DNA of 64,000 bases from Bactrocera neohumeralis (GCF_024586455.1 NC_065922.1:78661106-78725105); one strand, 5' to 3'. Counted from the stretch's first letter, positions 45,713 through 61,361 are shown. Made by a program: numbers and translations. Notes: generated by a model from the sequence alone, not told the origin.

Positions 45713-48700
45713 TATACATATGTATGAAAGATTGAAACAATGGCTGATATTTTGAATTGATGCAGTCGCATCCAGCTGATATACAAAGCAAGTCATAATT
45801 CCCATAAATACTCAAATATCTGCTTAACGTCTACGACTGTATGCAAACGTATACTAACAGCTGTTTACATTCGTCTCTCTGTAGAAAAGCGTAAGCTGAA
45901 TATTTCCAGCCAAAAGAGACTAAACAGAGAAACGAGTTTCGTTTAAGAGAGTGACTACATTTACAAGCACTACAAAGTTGAGCGTGATCACTGAACAGCT
46001 GTTTCAACACACACATACTACTACTACACTCGGAAAGCAGCTTGTAATTAGACTGCACGTTCGGCACTTCTAGTTGAAAGCTCAGCAACTGAACTCCCCA
46101 AAAGCACTGCTCTTGTCCTATGATCAGCACGGCGTTCATATTACGAGCAGCAAGTCGTAGTTGGGTTTTCGAACGGATTTCAGTTTTCGAACGAGTGTCA
46201 CGTTATACGGTTGGTAGGCTATGTTGTCTGACATTGTACGCTTTCTTGGTCACAGTGTTTACTACGTTCAACAAGAAAAGCAGTAGCAGTATAGGCAATC
46301 GTTAAGCAATTTATGCAACAAACGCGATCGTATGCGGTCAAATCTGTTTTTATTCAACCGATCTTTGGTGGATGGACACTTGAAGCTGAAAAAGTGTGTG
46401 TAAAATATTGTTACAATAGCAAGCTTTGCCTTTACAAAATTTACTCCGTGCTTTTTCTACATGCGAAATCGACATTTGTTTAAACATTCAAATCACCATA
46501 AACCCACTTCAGGTTTAATCACAAGTGCAGCTGCGATTATGTGAAAATGTGAAATCAAATGAAAGATACAAATTTAAGCCAAATATAAATTGAGACAAGT
46601 GTGAAAGGCAAAGAAATATGGTGCAAATCAGCAAACGGAATTCTTTTGGGCTACGCTTGCGGGCGCCAACGGACGCGGGACGACAATTTGTATGAGTGAA
46701 TTTGCTAAATTTGCTTTTGCTAAATTCGCACTGGTCTACTTCTGTGATTTATGTGCAGCATTTTGCTTCAATCTCTGCAATCAAAGGCAAAAAATAAAAA
46801 TGAGAATTGCAAAATATGTAAACACTTCGGATTCGGTTGCGAAAGTTAAAAATGTGCATAGTTAAATCATATACCTGAACTTGGAAACTTCATTTCAGGC
46901 GTTAATAGCTAATTAAACTGACCGAAAAGAGGCAATACAAGCCGCATTTTAAACAACAATTCAATTTATTTTAATTTTTCTTTTTATTTATTCATTTGTT
47001 TTTGTTATTCTTGTAGTGTACAAAATTATAATACTTTTACTTAAAAAGCAATTATTTTTAGCGTATACGTTGCTTTTTATGGCGAAAACGTCAGCAAGAA
47101 TTGCTAAACACACAAACTGACTGACGTTGTGCTGATAAACAGTATGCGCTAAAAATACGAGTATATTTCCACTTTACTCAGACACCGTAAATAACAACTG
47201 CGGTGCATACGATTTGTAAAAGGGTGTATAGGTTTCTATAGTATAGTGCTTTGTAATTCATGCGGTTATAATATCACTGAAGTCCAAACGACTTTATAAT
47301 AAAAAATCTAATTAATTTCAGTGAAAAAGTATCACAACTAAATCAAACAGCAAATTAACTGCAAATAATTAGTTTGCAATTTTAAAGTTGTTTCAGCAAT
47401 AGTCAGTTGAATAAGTGGACAGACTGTCATCCAGTCATTCAGCGAATCGTTCAGTTTTGTGCGGAAAATTGCAATTGGATACTTTTCCCTTTTTCGCGTT
47501 ATTTTTCACTTTAGTATCTGCATCATTTTACAGTATGTGTAAGTGTATATAAGTATATGTACATATATGCATATGTATACATAAGTGCATTTATGTAAGC
47601 GCTGACGACAACCGAGTGAAATTCGCATCGTATTACTGAGTGGCTTTGGAGGCAGACGCGCTGCCATGCAACCACACCTGTCAGCTGACTAAAAGCAGAA
47701 ACACTAATTACAGCAGGAAATATAGTTTTAACTTCACCTAATTTGGGATATACTGCCCAGCAGTATTGCGGACAACTTGTCGAAAGCGCGCATTTTAAAC
47801 GTTTGGATGTTCGGTGAGTATGCTTAAAAATGGAAAATACTCGTAGTAGGTTCAAACTCATCGGAAACGCAAGATAAAATAACAAACATTAAGCGAAAAA
47901 TGTTTTACGGGCGATCTGAGATCATGAAAAGGGAAGTGGAGGGGTGTGTTTAAATTTTGAAGGGTTAAAAACGGTATATTTCGATTTGCAGCAAAACTAC
48001 GACTGCTATAAAAAAAGTTACATGCCATTTTCGTGGCACAATTTTACTTTCACAATTTCATCATGGAGCAATACAATTTATGTAAAAACGCAATTCCCTC
48101 TCTCATGACAAAGCAGAAGCACAACTTCCTGTGACACAAGGACTGTTTAGCTGGATTTTATCGCAATTTAAATTTAGCATCGCTAATGTTGCATTTAATC
48201 ATGGCAACAACAAAACGCATACCAATTATACCAATTGGAAGTAACTAGACGAACATATGTACATATATATTTATATATAAAATGGGTATACAATATAGCA
48301 ACAACACAAAATCACTTGAAACTCAAGTAAAGCGCCGTAATTAGTAGTGGGGTGGTGGCAAGGGAAGCTGTAGTAGCGTGTCAGTAGTGAATGCTCAAAA
48401 TTGTAGATGCTTTTAGCGCACTTTATCCCCTCAACTGCTCCCCGATAGCAGCTACTTTGGATTGGACTGTTGGATTTTGCGCAGCTGCCGTTTGCTTTTC
48501 CACATGCTCCGCTTCCAAACAGGCAACTCTAATTCATATCATTATGTGAATTTTATGTCACACGTGACAGCAAGGCTGTCGGCAAGACAGGCAGACAGCG
48601 CAATAGGCGCACGGCCGCACATACAAGCCACCAGAGGGTTGCGCGAAAATGTGTTGTCTACAAAGACGTTCAGACAGTGATATGTATTGTTTGAGAAAAA

Positions 48701-51700
48701 AGCTGCGCAATTTCCTTTGTACACAACGAAAGCTCCGTTTTCTAAGTTCTGTTGCCACACGAACTTAATTTATTGCGAGCTGTCAATCGCCACACAAAAT
48801 ACGCGCGCATTACTTTAAAGTCTGCCTGTATTACAGCATTTGTATGCGTATGTATGCATAGCCCTGAGTATGACAAAAGCTGAACAGCTGTACTCGAAGA
48901 TACTTTAAGCTCGGCAGGATGTATTTAGGGGTTCTTCGCTGCGTCTTGTTTTTATTATACCTGCTTAGAAATAACCGATTTTTAACTTTGTGTGTACATA
49001 ATAATTTTGGTGTGAGTTCCAAAAAAGCAGTGAAACGAAAATGTATGAGGAAAGAGAAATTTCTACTTATTCAAAGGTTTACTTCACGATTGGGTGTGTT
49101 CAAGATTTTTTCTTAGATTACAAACTTTCCTGTTACCGAAAAAACGGACTATAATTGTGCGACTTGCTCTACTGCAATCAACGAAAAATGTTGGGTGCCA
49201 CATAAACTTGACAAACACCCGAAATGTACACATGCGCAAATACAGCATTGCATTTATCAGCGATAAACAACAGAGCTTTTGCAGAGGCAGAGACAACAGG
49301 CGCCGTTAACTTTGTTGGTGCAGCTGAAAACGATGCATATTGGTAATGTGTTAGTGGCGACTTAAACCTGCTGCCTAGTCACAACCCGCAGTGTCGGAGC
49401 ATGTCGGAGCATGCCGGACCTGATATTGCACCATGTTGCACGGGCATACCGTTGGTCAACTGCTGCGGCTTTAACGCGAATGAATATAAAGCAAGCACCA
49501 AAAAAAATAAATTCGTGATGTATTCGCAAATGAAACTCAGCGCACAAAGGAATTAATGCATTGTTACACTATTACGGTTTCTACCGAAACTTTTTGCTCT
49601 AGGCTTTACTTCGTCTTGTCAATATATTTTTTTTTGCGGTGGCAATTGCCTTGAAAAGCGCTGGCTACCTCAACGTGTTGCTACTGCAACCGTCAAATAT
49701 ATACATACTTGCACAAGCCAATGTATGCTTGCGTTGGCTATTTCAGCGAGGAATTTCTGCTGGTTTTGCATTCTCAAATCTTTCAATTTTGCACATTCTT
49801 TCAGCAGCCTCACAGCAGCCGCCTAAACAGTTAAACTCAAAATACAATGCTGCGGTCCGTAACTTGTTTACCGTTTTATTCTGAATTCAATGAGCCAGCA
49901 ACTTTAGAAGTTCCATAAAAAAAAGCACACACACACACATGTTGAACTATATGCAAGTGTGTAAACATGTTTATGCAAAACAACGTGAACCAGCAAATGA
50001 ATGGACAGCACAGACAAGGTCTATAAAAATGCAGCTAGTCACCGTGCTGCCAAGTTGCCAGACCGTCGCAGCTCCCACCGGACCGTTCGGTCTGCAGCGC
50101 CCAGCTGGCTACCTGGTCGCTCAAGCTGCTATTATTGCACTGCCGCTGCGGTATTTTGCTAAGCGCAACCATTAAGCGTTAATTGATTTGAGGTGCTTAA
50201 CCAACAGCTTTCTTATTTTTTCGCATTAGAAATATAACGAGCAAAATAAACCGAAACATCAAACAGCTGCAAGAACTCAGCTAACTCAATTTGATTTCTG
50301 CAGTATTTCGAGCGTTGAGTTGGCGACAGCTCCATTCCACTTGGTCTATGTATATGAGGGGCGAGCTACTGCAACAGCATCGACGAAATTGTAATTGCCA
50401 ATGGCTGGCTAAAACCAATTTTGTTGATATTTATTGCACCTCAGGCAAATATGCGAATTACAGTAATTGCAGTAGTTGAACTATTCAAGAACGGCGACTA
50501 AACGTATTATTTACAGTTCGTTCCCATGATTAACGGCTTTCTGACACAAAACATAATATTGTGTTCAAGTTCATTCAGGAAAAAGTTATGCAAAAGGCTT
50601 TGCTTTATTAAAAGTACATATGTACATATGTATGTATTTTTGTGTAATTTGGAAGCAACTGCTGAAAGGGCTATCAATATCACCAAAATACATCATAAAA
50701 CCTTTACTATCAACGAGTTCCCCAAAAATGAAAGCAAGCTGTTGGCCTCAAAGAACTAGACGAGCTGTAAACAGAAAATCAAATTCAAAATTGGCAAAAA
50801 AAATAGTCAAAAAGGATATCGCCGAACCATAGTGTTTGAGCCATATAAAACGATCTTGAAATTTGATTCGTGTCAGTCCATACATATGTACATATATGTA
50901 TATGCAAGTTCTCATAACTTTTTGCAAACAGAAATAAAGCGGTTTTACGATACAATCGCTATTCAGAAAAAAAATATTTAGCACGCGCCGGAAAGTGCCG
51001 AAAATCCCATTCATAACAACTTCGAAATATTTTCGAAAGGAAAACAAAAAAAAATCTGTCTGAAAGAGCTTGTACACTTGCCACTGCAATCGGTAGATTG
51101 GCCCACAAACAGGTGATCGCTTTAAAACAACAACTCACTTTTATATTTCTGTATTCCTTTTTTGCATCTTGTTTGTGTCTGTTGGAGCAACAGCAGGTCA
51201 GTAATAGAAACTCGTTTATAAATATACCATACCAATTCGATTCGTTGTACATGCTGTTGTTGTTACCGCGTGGCATGCAGGTGTGTTCAGCAAGTGAGTG
51301 ACCATAATAACAACAAATCAGCCTGTCACATAACTAAATTGTTGACCCACAAATGCTGCAACCATTAGCAAAATGCCAGCGAATCGCCGAAAAATGCTCG
51401 TAAAATAAAATAACAGTAAATTTAGCACAACATAAAATACCTGAATGATAAAATAATACAGAAATTTCATGCCGAATTATGCGAACCGAAAAACAATTAT
51501 ATACACCCCAAAGCATTAATTATTGCCATGAGTGGAGTGTACGGTAGCAAGCAAATTTAATTAAAAATTATATTTATCAAAATATTAAGACCTTGCCAAA
51601 ATTTAAGACAGTCGGAAAGCACAAATCAAGTACCATTACTTACTTGGTGCTTCCCCGCTGGCTTTGAGCTTCTAAATGGTTTGTGCTTCTATCATTGAGT

Positions 51701-54700
51701 CAATGCTAATCCTCTCCATCCATTCCATCATTTACACATTCAGCCGCTGAAGCACTCACCCGTGCAATGCAACGGCGCTGCAAGCCTTCAAGCAGTCAAT
51801 TGCATTTTATGACTAAAACAAATAGTTTACGGACGAACTGGGGCCACATCTTAGGTGCTCGAGAGCCTCTTAACCCAGATAACAAAAATCAGATAATTGA
51901 TGTGATTCAATACAAGCACACCGAAGCGTGTACCCACTTACAAGTGTGCATGTACAAACAACGAAACACGACTAAGATCTTCTATGTAAAACACAGATAT
52001 ACAATAAATAGGGCTAAAGTCTGGGCTACAATCAATTGATGTTTTATCACGCTTATTGCTAATATTCGGTTTAATTTTGCAGAAGATCCGACTCGTCAGC
52101 AACCATTTGCGTCTATCGGGTTTCTACAGGAGGAATTTTTGGCTGTTTCAGCTGAGCACTTTTCATTTTTTCGCTGGAAGTTGCTGCTAAGCCATAGCCA
52201 AGCTCCGCCGGCCTCGGCCAACACTACGAAAAACTTTTATAGTTATTTATTTGTAATTCGCTTTTTATTTATTTATTGTTGCTGTTCTGCGTTGGGGTGT
52301 GATGAATATTGTAAAATTGCTGATGGAAGCGCAAAAATTAATTAAGCAAAAGCAGAAGTAAAAACAAAACACGAACGGCTCGATTTTTATGCGCACGCTG
52401 ACCTACTGATTTCTCGCTTCGGTGCTCACAAAGTGTACGTGTTGTTGTTTATACATACGTAGACTTACTGTTTGCAGCACTCGCACGGAAACAAGCTTTT
52501 GTTGTAAATTTTGTTTGCATTCTTGGCCGTTTTTAAGCCTCTTCTCTTTTCTCTCCTCCTCCGCCAATTTTCCTTCCACAAGCTTTTCGGCCTTTCTATT
52601 TTTTCTCTTCTCACGCGCGCTGCAGCTTTTGTTATAACTATTTTGTACTTTTATATGTATTTTTTGACCACCTCAATATGACCGGTTTTCTGTTTTTCTT
52701 TTGGGAAGTGATTATTAATTTTTCCTCGAGCGTAATGGCTGCAATTAGTTTCAGTAAAAGTGGATCATAGCGCCGTAAACGATCGAACCACACAAACCGG
52801 CCCGGCCATAGGTGTGAGTAGCAATTGTTGTGCGAGTGCAAGTGCGGCTGCGCACAATGGAAAGTGCCGGAAAATGTACGAACTGTTACAAATAATTGTA
52901 ATCAGACTGATAATAAAACACTTGACTCGCTTGAGCAGGCAAACTACTATTGCTTGTGGGCTCTAAGCACTTATGATGACTTGCACGACATTATGCAACA
53001 GCTGAGCGGCGCAATGAGCACTAAAGATAATTGCTGCAACAACTTGAATAGAGATTTTAAAATCAGATGTTGTGTCACTAATAAAATACAGTGTCCACTC
53101 ACAGCATACAGGGATAGCTCTTAGGTCGCCGCACTCACTCTCGGCAGTAGAAGTTAACGAACCCGTTGGAGGAAATTACATGCACCTACAAATGTAGAAA
53201 CATACTTTCTAACACGAAGAACAGTGGCAGTGATTCAGACAGCAACTATCACCACAGTTGCATAACGAGCTTGCTGGCTTGGCGTTAAGTCGAAGTATTG
53301 CAAGAATGACGCTGTGGCAGTGGAAATGGCAAAAACGCCAGCAACATGGAAAGTGTAAGATAAGGCGCAAAGAGAGCTACTGTATTTAATTACAGTATTA
53401 ACACCCATACACAACAAAAAAAAACATTGGCAATTACACAAGAAAGGCACAAACAAACGGCAATAGGCTTATGTAAAAAGCGATAACAACAGCATGCGGA
53501 AGAACACGTTAATAACAGCCAGATGTAAAGCCAAGACCGATTCCACTTCCAGTTACAGCGCCAATGAGTACCAATAACAACACCAGCGGCAGAGGCAGAA
53601 GACACGCTAAGCTTGGCTTTAACAGTGGCAGTGCCAGGTGGAATTTTGATATCTGCAATCTACGCTACACAAAACAAAAACGCTAGACTTTGATCTATCG
53701 TGTGTGCGCTTTGCGGCAATTGGCCTTACTAAATGAAACACAGAGAGCAAGGCAATTCATTTTTCGTAGCGAGCCGAGATTCATATGTATACTAGAAACA
53801 TACCAATACTCAAGGGAAGATATGACGCATATGCACATAAATATGTACATATTAACTTCGTATATCATACACCGGCAGCCACACCATGGAAATTTAACTA
53901 CGACCGCAGTCACAACTACAATTATACTGCTGACACTCATCAGCAACTTCCAGCGTTACCCTCTCGACCTACCGGCCCCACACTGCAAGCGTATGAAGAA
54001 ATTTCCGGCGGTAATTTATAGAGTCTGACACAAACTCTACTTTTCAGTTCATGATTCACAAATGTTTGACTGCTTCCGAAATGTTTGATTTTTTTGAGAT
54101 TTTTATGTGGTTTCTAGATGGTTGCTAGTGCCCTTGTTTTTGTAATCCTAACGGAAATCTGTATACATTTGTGTGTATTTTTACAGCCTGACTTACGCAA
54201 GGTTTGCGTCAGATAGTGGAGTAGCCAGTACGTCATTTAGTAGCGAATAAGCGGCATTATCGAATTTCCACTGTAGTTACCTTTTAGAATCGGGTATTTT
54301 AACTTCGTTTAGCACGTAGATTATTCGTAACTAAATAAAGTTCATTGGCTTTAGCTGAGATGTCGTAAATTTGAACGATATATCATTAGTGTCCAAAACA
54401 TCACTTCTTCTAATACATTTCTTAGTGAAATAAGTTAAAACAGGCAAAACAAGTTTTCAAAAACGTTAAACACATTGATTACAATACGAAATTCTGCTTT
54501 CAAGATACCAGCGAAAATGCTAATAATACCTGTATGCTACGTATAAAAGCTACCTTTCATTCTAACTAAGCACGAAAGACTTAAAGAAGCACGCAATATT
54601 TACACTAGGTCATTAACAAAACAGATGGCAGGTTATTATAATTTAGCTTACTTTTTGCGGGATTCGAAAGCGAGGCGAATCGTTTTAGCCGATCATAAAA

Positions 54701-56746
54701 GGCAAGCTGCGGCAAATAAAGGATGCAATACCAAAATAAATTAATTGCAGAATTGAAGAATCCAGTTATAACTTTGTACACTAAAACAGATTGGCCCCAA
54801 ATTACGCTGTACAAAAATGTTCGAAAGTTAAAAAGTAAAACTCAGATGACCCAATGGTATGAGTGGTTCGGATTATTAAAGTGTTTTTGAATGAAGTATT
54901 TAAGGAAAGTTTCCCACCCTTCATTTCACCTGATGGACTGATTTATAACAGCTGCGCAAACGCGGAAACCTCTTCGATCTTATGAAAAAAATCCAATCAA
55001 ATACAAAAGCTTGTTGAAAATGGATTGCGATACGTCATATAGAGCATTGTATGCTGCCACTTAGTACTTCGCATTACTTGATTGGCGCATTGAGGGCATT
55101 CAGCGCATGCGCAACTCAGTTAAGTGCCGCAAAGCGAACGTATACGCCATACAAAACTAATAAAAACATTAATATTTTGAAAACAGCATTTGCGTGCATT
55201 AACACATATGTACATGTGTGAGTTTGTATGCGTATGAGTGTTTGCCAGGGTAGCCAAGTGAGTATGTAATAATATAATCGAGGGCAATATGCAGCACTGA
55301 ACTGCAATGAACTTTGTACGCCTTCTGATGTGTTTTCTATGTTTATTGTTGTTTTGCTGTCGTGTAGATTGAGCAAGAAGTAACTGCAGCACCGTGCAAC
55401 AGTAGAAAGAGAAAGGTTGAACCAAACGTTCAATATCTTGAATAAATACACATTGTACATACGCACACATTCACGTGCTTTGTAGTATTTATTAGTCGCT
55501 TTATAGTTATTTTTTATGGATTTAGTTCACAATTGGTGCTAATCACTTTTGGCCGTCGCACTAAAAAATTATGAGCAATTTTAATGGCTGAAATGAATAA
55601 ATGCAAAAACAAATAATGCCACCACAACTAAGGCACATACACATACATATATGCATACATAGAGAGGTGTACATAAAAATCAGGCACACAAGTCTAAAAT
55701 TAAGAACGAAATAAAGTGAAAGACCTTGGGTGAAAGAACGGCCGAAGTCATTAAATCCAACAACCAAACCGGAAAATAACATTAGACAGAAAGCACACCA
55801 GCAAGATCGCACACTAATGCATACCATACACACATACACACAGATTCACACCACTGCAATGCAGCCACCAGTTGCTGTGATTTTATCGCCAAATTACAAA
55901 GCTGTGGAATTTACTTATAACTCATTTCTTGAATTAGTTTTCTTTGAATTATGGTAATGCGGTTTTATTTTTTGTTGGACATTTCAATTAAATTCCACAC
56001 AAAGCGGAAAAGCGCTCGGTTGCTCATCAGCCAACATCTTTCCTCAGTACCCGGCTCTGAGCTCCTTATAATCCCAATGGCAATATTAATAAAAGCCACA
56101 GATAAAGCAACAAAAATAACCGCAGTACAATAGTAATTGCAGTTAGAGATTGTGCCTGAGGCCACCTCGCGTTTGGTTTATCTTAACAACATCAAATTAA
56201 GACCTCTGGTCACAATTACGGATTGCAGCAGCCAACACGGCAGCGTCAGTTGCTTGCGAAAATTAGCAAACAGCGAAAAAACAAAAACTCACACACGCGA
56301 ATACTCAAATAGACAGTATCAAAGTGAATGCTAAAGTAGCAGCACTAAAGACTACCATATAGCCGGTTTTAGAATAGCGATAGCGAGAGAATCATATTCA
56401 GTGGAAACAATGGCGTCAAGAGGCGTCTAGGCAGCGTGGAATAGTTGTCGTTCTAGTCGACACGGATGGCGAACGTTGACTGCCATCATTTGCAATTACT
56501 GAGCGTCATTAATCAGGGCCAAAAAGCACTTAAGCTGAAAGTAGAACCAGCGGCATTAGCAACAACAATAGTAGATTCAACTTTGTGGAAGATTGATGAA
56601 GAAGTCACCAACACGAAAGAATTCTACAAAAATAATTCCGATAAACTCGTTGCATAACCACCAGATGCCAGAGAAGGCGCTTGCTTGTAGGAACCGCCGA
56701 GTTTTGATATCCGCTACACAAGTATGTATATACATACAGCTATATA

Positions 56747-57345
56747 CAGGGTTTGTCCGGAAAGAAAGAACCGAGGTGCATGCTGCTTGGATCCCCTTTG
56801 TTTTCTAAAAATGCTTGGCTTTCATCGGCCTTTTCAGACAAGGAAACCAAAAAGTCCGGAGGGCCACATCTGGGCTGTATGGCGGCTGCGAAAGCGTTGG
56901 GATGCCGGCCTTGGTTAGGTAGCTGTTCGCAAGAAAGACGGTGTGAGCCGGGGCGTTATCGAAATGCAACTTCCAATCGGCTGCGATGTCTTGTCGGACC
57001 CGATTGACCATTCTTTTGAGTCTCTTGAGGACTTCCACGTAAAATTTGGCGTTGACGGTTTGTCCAGGAGGAACAAATTCATGGTGGACGATGCCTTTGA
57101 TGTGAAAAAAGACAATGAGCATGGTTTTCACTTTGGATTTGCTCATTCTTCTCTTTTTTGAGCGTGTGCCATTCGAAAGATTGCCTCTTTGCGTAAGGAT
57201 CATACTCAAAGAACCACGAGTCGTCACCTGTGATTACGTTATTCAAAAATTGGATTTCAACACCTCTGCTTAAGGTGCGCGCTGGCTCCGAAGTACAGTA
57301 GCGGCGAAAGAAAATCAGTCCTATTACCATCCGCACTTTCACACC
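56747..57345 (-). mobile_element. Truncated mariner, reverse strand
   Basis: One terminal repeat (CAGGGTTTGTCCGGAAAG) starts after TA at 56745-56746. A reverse-strand transposase core follows: VITGDDSWFFEYDPYAKRQS, then (after a frameshift) GIVHHEFVPPGQTVNAKFYV, HFDNAPAHTV and QPPYSPDVALRTF. The third catalytic Asp position is Thr. The N-terminal DNA-binding part, the C-terminal part and the other terminal repeat are absent. It differs from the other mariners in the window. Confidence 0.75.
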
Positions 57346-59932
57346 GAGACGGTAATTAAAAATTGCTGCTACTTTTCCTTCTGCGTGATCTGTTTTAAAC
57401 TGCGGCTTTCGTCGAACCCACTATGGGTACTTCCACATAGTGGGTAACAACATCGATAATACGGTAGATAACAAACGGCGAGGAGGCGCCGCAAAGGTAG
57501 TACTAGCCAAACGCACCAATGAACACAAGTTCAGCGACCCAAAAAAGCAAACAATTACAGTTTCAGTCGTGACAGCAAAGGCGGCACACGCGACTATGTA
57601 TTATTATATTTTGTAGTTGTTGTTTTCACAGTATTACTTTAATTTCTGCGACAATGTTTGACCGTGTGATATAAATGGACATGTGATGAGTAGAGATCCT
57701 AGCACGCACGTCCTTCATAGGCACAAACCGCCCTGACAGGTTTATCTACTTACAAATGTTGCAAGCACTGCCGCTTTCCCTCATCATCGCTTGCGCAACG
57801 GGCAAACATGTTTAAACGACTATTTATCTGCTGTCGAATGACCTTGGCAAGGGCAGCTTTTTTTAACCTGTTACTATGTTAGCGCCATACTGGCGCACAA
57901 TTCATCAGATACGAGTATTCATTCCCTTGCTAAGATACTTTTACAGTTTTTTTGCGCGGCCCAAACACAACAATAGCAATAAACTATAGATCAGCAATAC
58001 AAGGCAATAAACAAGCATTGAATGAGCCGCTTCGAACACACCTTAAAAGCTTTCGGCTGGACGCTGGCGACTACGTCTGGAACGTGCACAATTGCATTGT
58101 TCCTCGCGTATATGTGTTGTGTGTTGGTGGTATGTGCGATTTTAAGTACTTTTATTCGTTAAGAAATACTTATAGCTTTTTAATGGCGTAGTAGCAGCTC
58201 ATTAAGTAGGCATCTAATTGTATGTGGAAGTATGGTCGTAAGCATATACAGCTGCATTTTTTAATTTAGAATATAATTATTTATTTTTAGAAACCTTTTA
58301 TTGGGTATTAATGTGAGTTACGAAATCTATTGGAGTATTTAGCATTTTCAGCGTAACAAAAGCAAAGCTATGAAATAAGCTGAACCACACGACCAACCGC
58401 GATAAAATTTCAATTTAATAAGTTATTTTTAATTATCAATGAAATGGTGGTTTTAGTTTATTTTTGTAGCTGAGCCTCATCACTTTTGCATTAAGTTCCA
58501 ACTGCGAGATTGCAAACCTCACCAAATAATTTAAGCACCAGTGAATTGGGCACACCCGTTTCGTGCAGCAGCACAATTATGTTATTTGCCAAAGTATTAG
58601 CAGCACTTAGCAGGCAGCAGAAATGTGATGCAAAAGTTGGCAGCAATTTCGATTGAATTAAATAAAAAGAAGGAAATTTCGTGGACGTCAATGGGCGACA
58701 GGCACATGCTGCCCACAGCCTACTTACACTAATGAGCAGCGACAAGAGCATATTTTAAAGAGAGGCGTGGAGAATGCGGTGTAGGTTAGCTTGTTAAAAA
58801 TAATTTCGCACAAATAGATATGTAAATAACATCACTTTCTCAATCAATTTATTCCTTTAAACATTTCAAGCCATTTGCAGATTTTTTTCTCATTTGAGAA
58901 CGAATGTGAATTATAAAAGATTTTCGCCTCTAAATTACAGATTAACATAACAATATTTAGCGATAATGGGCAGTAAACTTTTACTTTCTTCATAAAAAAG
59001 ATTATTTTCTCAACGCACCCAAAGAAACCGTAACATACTTAATAAGTTTGTATACAGTTTTAAGGAAAACCATGAACGATACATATTTCCTAGGAATTGA
59101 AAGCAAATAATTTGCTACATTTAAGCTTCATTAGCGCTTTTGCAGTCGCACAAAAAGTTCCATTATTGCCACGGAGAGGCTTAGTGAATTAGAGAGAATA
59201 GTAGCTCTATATACACAGATACATATGTGAAATAAGAAAGTAAATACGTATGTATGTAGATAAATCTCAATGTAAAATTTGCGGATTTTTGTGAAAGTAA
59301 GGCGAGTCAGAATTGAAATGCCACTTTGGCATTATACAAATGATATAATGTGAGGGGACCGGTTGTTCACCAATAGTCATAACCAGTCCAAATTAGTACT
59401 AACAGACAATGTAGAATAAGTTAAAATCCTGTGTATACAAGTAGAGATACCTACAAGTATGTATGTATGTAGTTGCTAATTATTTTAACCAAAATAAATG
59501 TTCACTAAAAAGTGTTAAGCTCGTAATAATAATAACCAAACTCTGTGTAATTTCGGTCACAAACTCGTATAATGGAATGTTCATCGTATTTATGAGTGCT
59601 ATATTCGCATAATAAAGCAATTTGTTTGTAATTTTTTTTTGCATAGTTTGCGATTTGCATTTCAGTATTTGCTCATAATGATTGTTAAAAACTACAATAG
59701 GTTTTGTTTAAATAAATCTTGCCCAATATAAAAGATGAAACCTTTATCAAATTTGTCTGAACGCAGAGAAAAATGGCGAAAAAAGATTGTATTAACATTT
59801 CAAATCAAATAATCTCTGCTATTTACCCGGTTAATTTTGATACCTCTTGAAAGCCTTTAAACATACATATTATACTTTTGTAGCTACAAATTAATAAAAA
59901 TTTAAAAACAATATACATATGTACATATATTA

Positions 59933-60190
59933 TTGGGTAGTCGAAAAAGCCTTTTCGTTTTTGTCAATAGATGTCGTTGCAGTCGTATATCTCCAGTGCT
60001 AATAATCACATTGTGTCATAACGTATAGTGTTGGAAAGGTGAGATTTTAAGCTTCATTTAATAAAAAAAAATTAAATTCGGGAAAGCTGAAACAGTTATC
60101 CGGAAATATGGCAAAAAGTGATTGGCCAAAATTCTTTATTTATTAAAAAGAAATAAGTTGAAGTTTGATTAAAAATACGAAAAGATATTT
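59933..60190 (+). mobile_element. Mariner deletion derivative, family copy 4
   Basis: The left end (TTGGGTAGTCGAAAAAGCC) and leader match the family, with TA before it. The body is cut to a C-terminal remnant (EIWQKVIGQNSLFI). The right end keeps the TAAGTTGAAGTTTGATT block, then diverges at about 60185, so the terminal repeat is lost. Confidence 0.72.
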
Positions 60191-61361
60191 TGCAAAAGTT
60201 GAAATAAAGTCATCGACAAATAAAGCAAATTACTCATATAAGCCTCGTTTTTATACTTATTCAAAATATTTATATTCGGTGGTTTAAGCTGAATAATATT
60301 GCATACGAATGAATTATGCCTATTTTGACAAAGTGTCATCTCAAATCACTTTCCAACTTATTACACAACATTAAAAATGCTTATTTCCCCCATTAACGCC
60401 CGACCGCAAACGGAAATATCTGGCCACAAAAAATTCATATAGAAATCCAATGCACTCGTTGTGACAGCGGATCATTTTCACAATAAGCTTGTGACACCGC
60501 ACAACAGTCGAAATACTAATTAAATACAAATCATAAAGATTGCCCAATTTTTGTCGCCGTTAGAGACGGGTTAAGCGCACTGCTATTGCTGGTATGATTA
60601 CAACGCGACCAGTTCGTGAAGACATAACAAAATTAGGGCAAAATGCAAATATGCGGTCACGAAGAGTGCGAAGTGTAATGTGAAGCGCTGCATCATTGTA
60701 ACGCGCGCTTTGAATTGGGCTTTGGGTGAATGAAAGCACAGCACCGGCGCTGCTCGACATGTTAGGCGCGCAAAAAAGTCGAATTTTAACAACTCAGCTT
60801 AGCTGGATGTCAAGCAGGCAAACAGCTGTTTGGGCGGCGCGCACATCGTAATCAGGCACGCCATGACAAGTGTCTTGCGATTCATTGCAATTCGTACATT
60901 TATATACTTCACTTTTCGCTTTTATTTTGGTTTTATGTTTTCAGGCGACCCATCAAGTGCTTCATGAGTATTAATGTTTGAGCTTATGTGCAAATACTTC
61001 ACAAAAAAGCTGGTAAAGTAGCTTTCGTTATGACGAAGGTGTGGATTTCACCACATGTACTGGTAAAGTACACAATTGCAAGCGAACTAAGATGCAAGAC
61101 TTCGCACGCATTGCAGGTCGTGAAATAGCCATAATAGCTGGAGATTTTAAGACGTGCGCGGCTCAAAACTTGCCATCAATTTGAGCACACATTAGTTCAC
61201 AGCCAAGCTTACCACTTTCAAAAAAAAAATTGTTTGTAATATTTTTTTGGTATACCCAACAACATTGCCTACGAAATTAACAGAAAATATTGAAAATATT
61301 TACTTTATAAAAATACACTAGGATACACTTAACTGACGACGCCCTTTTCTCTTCTTTACAG

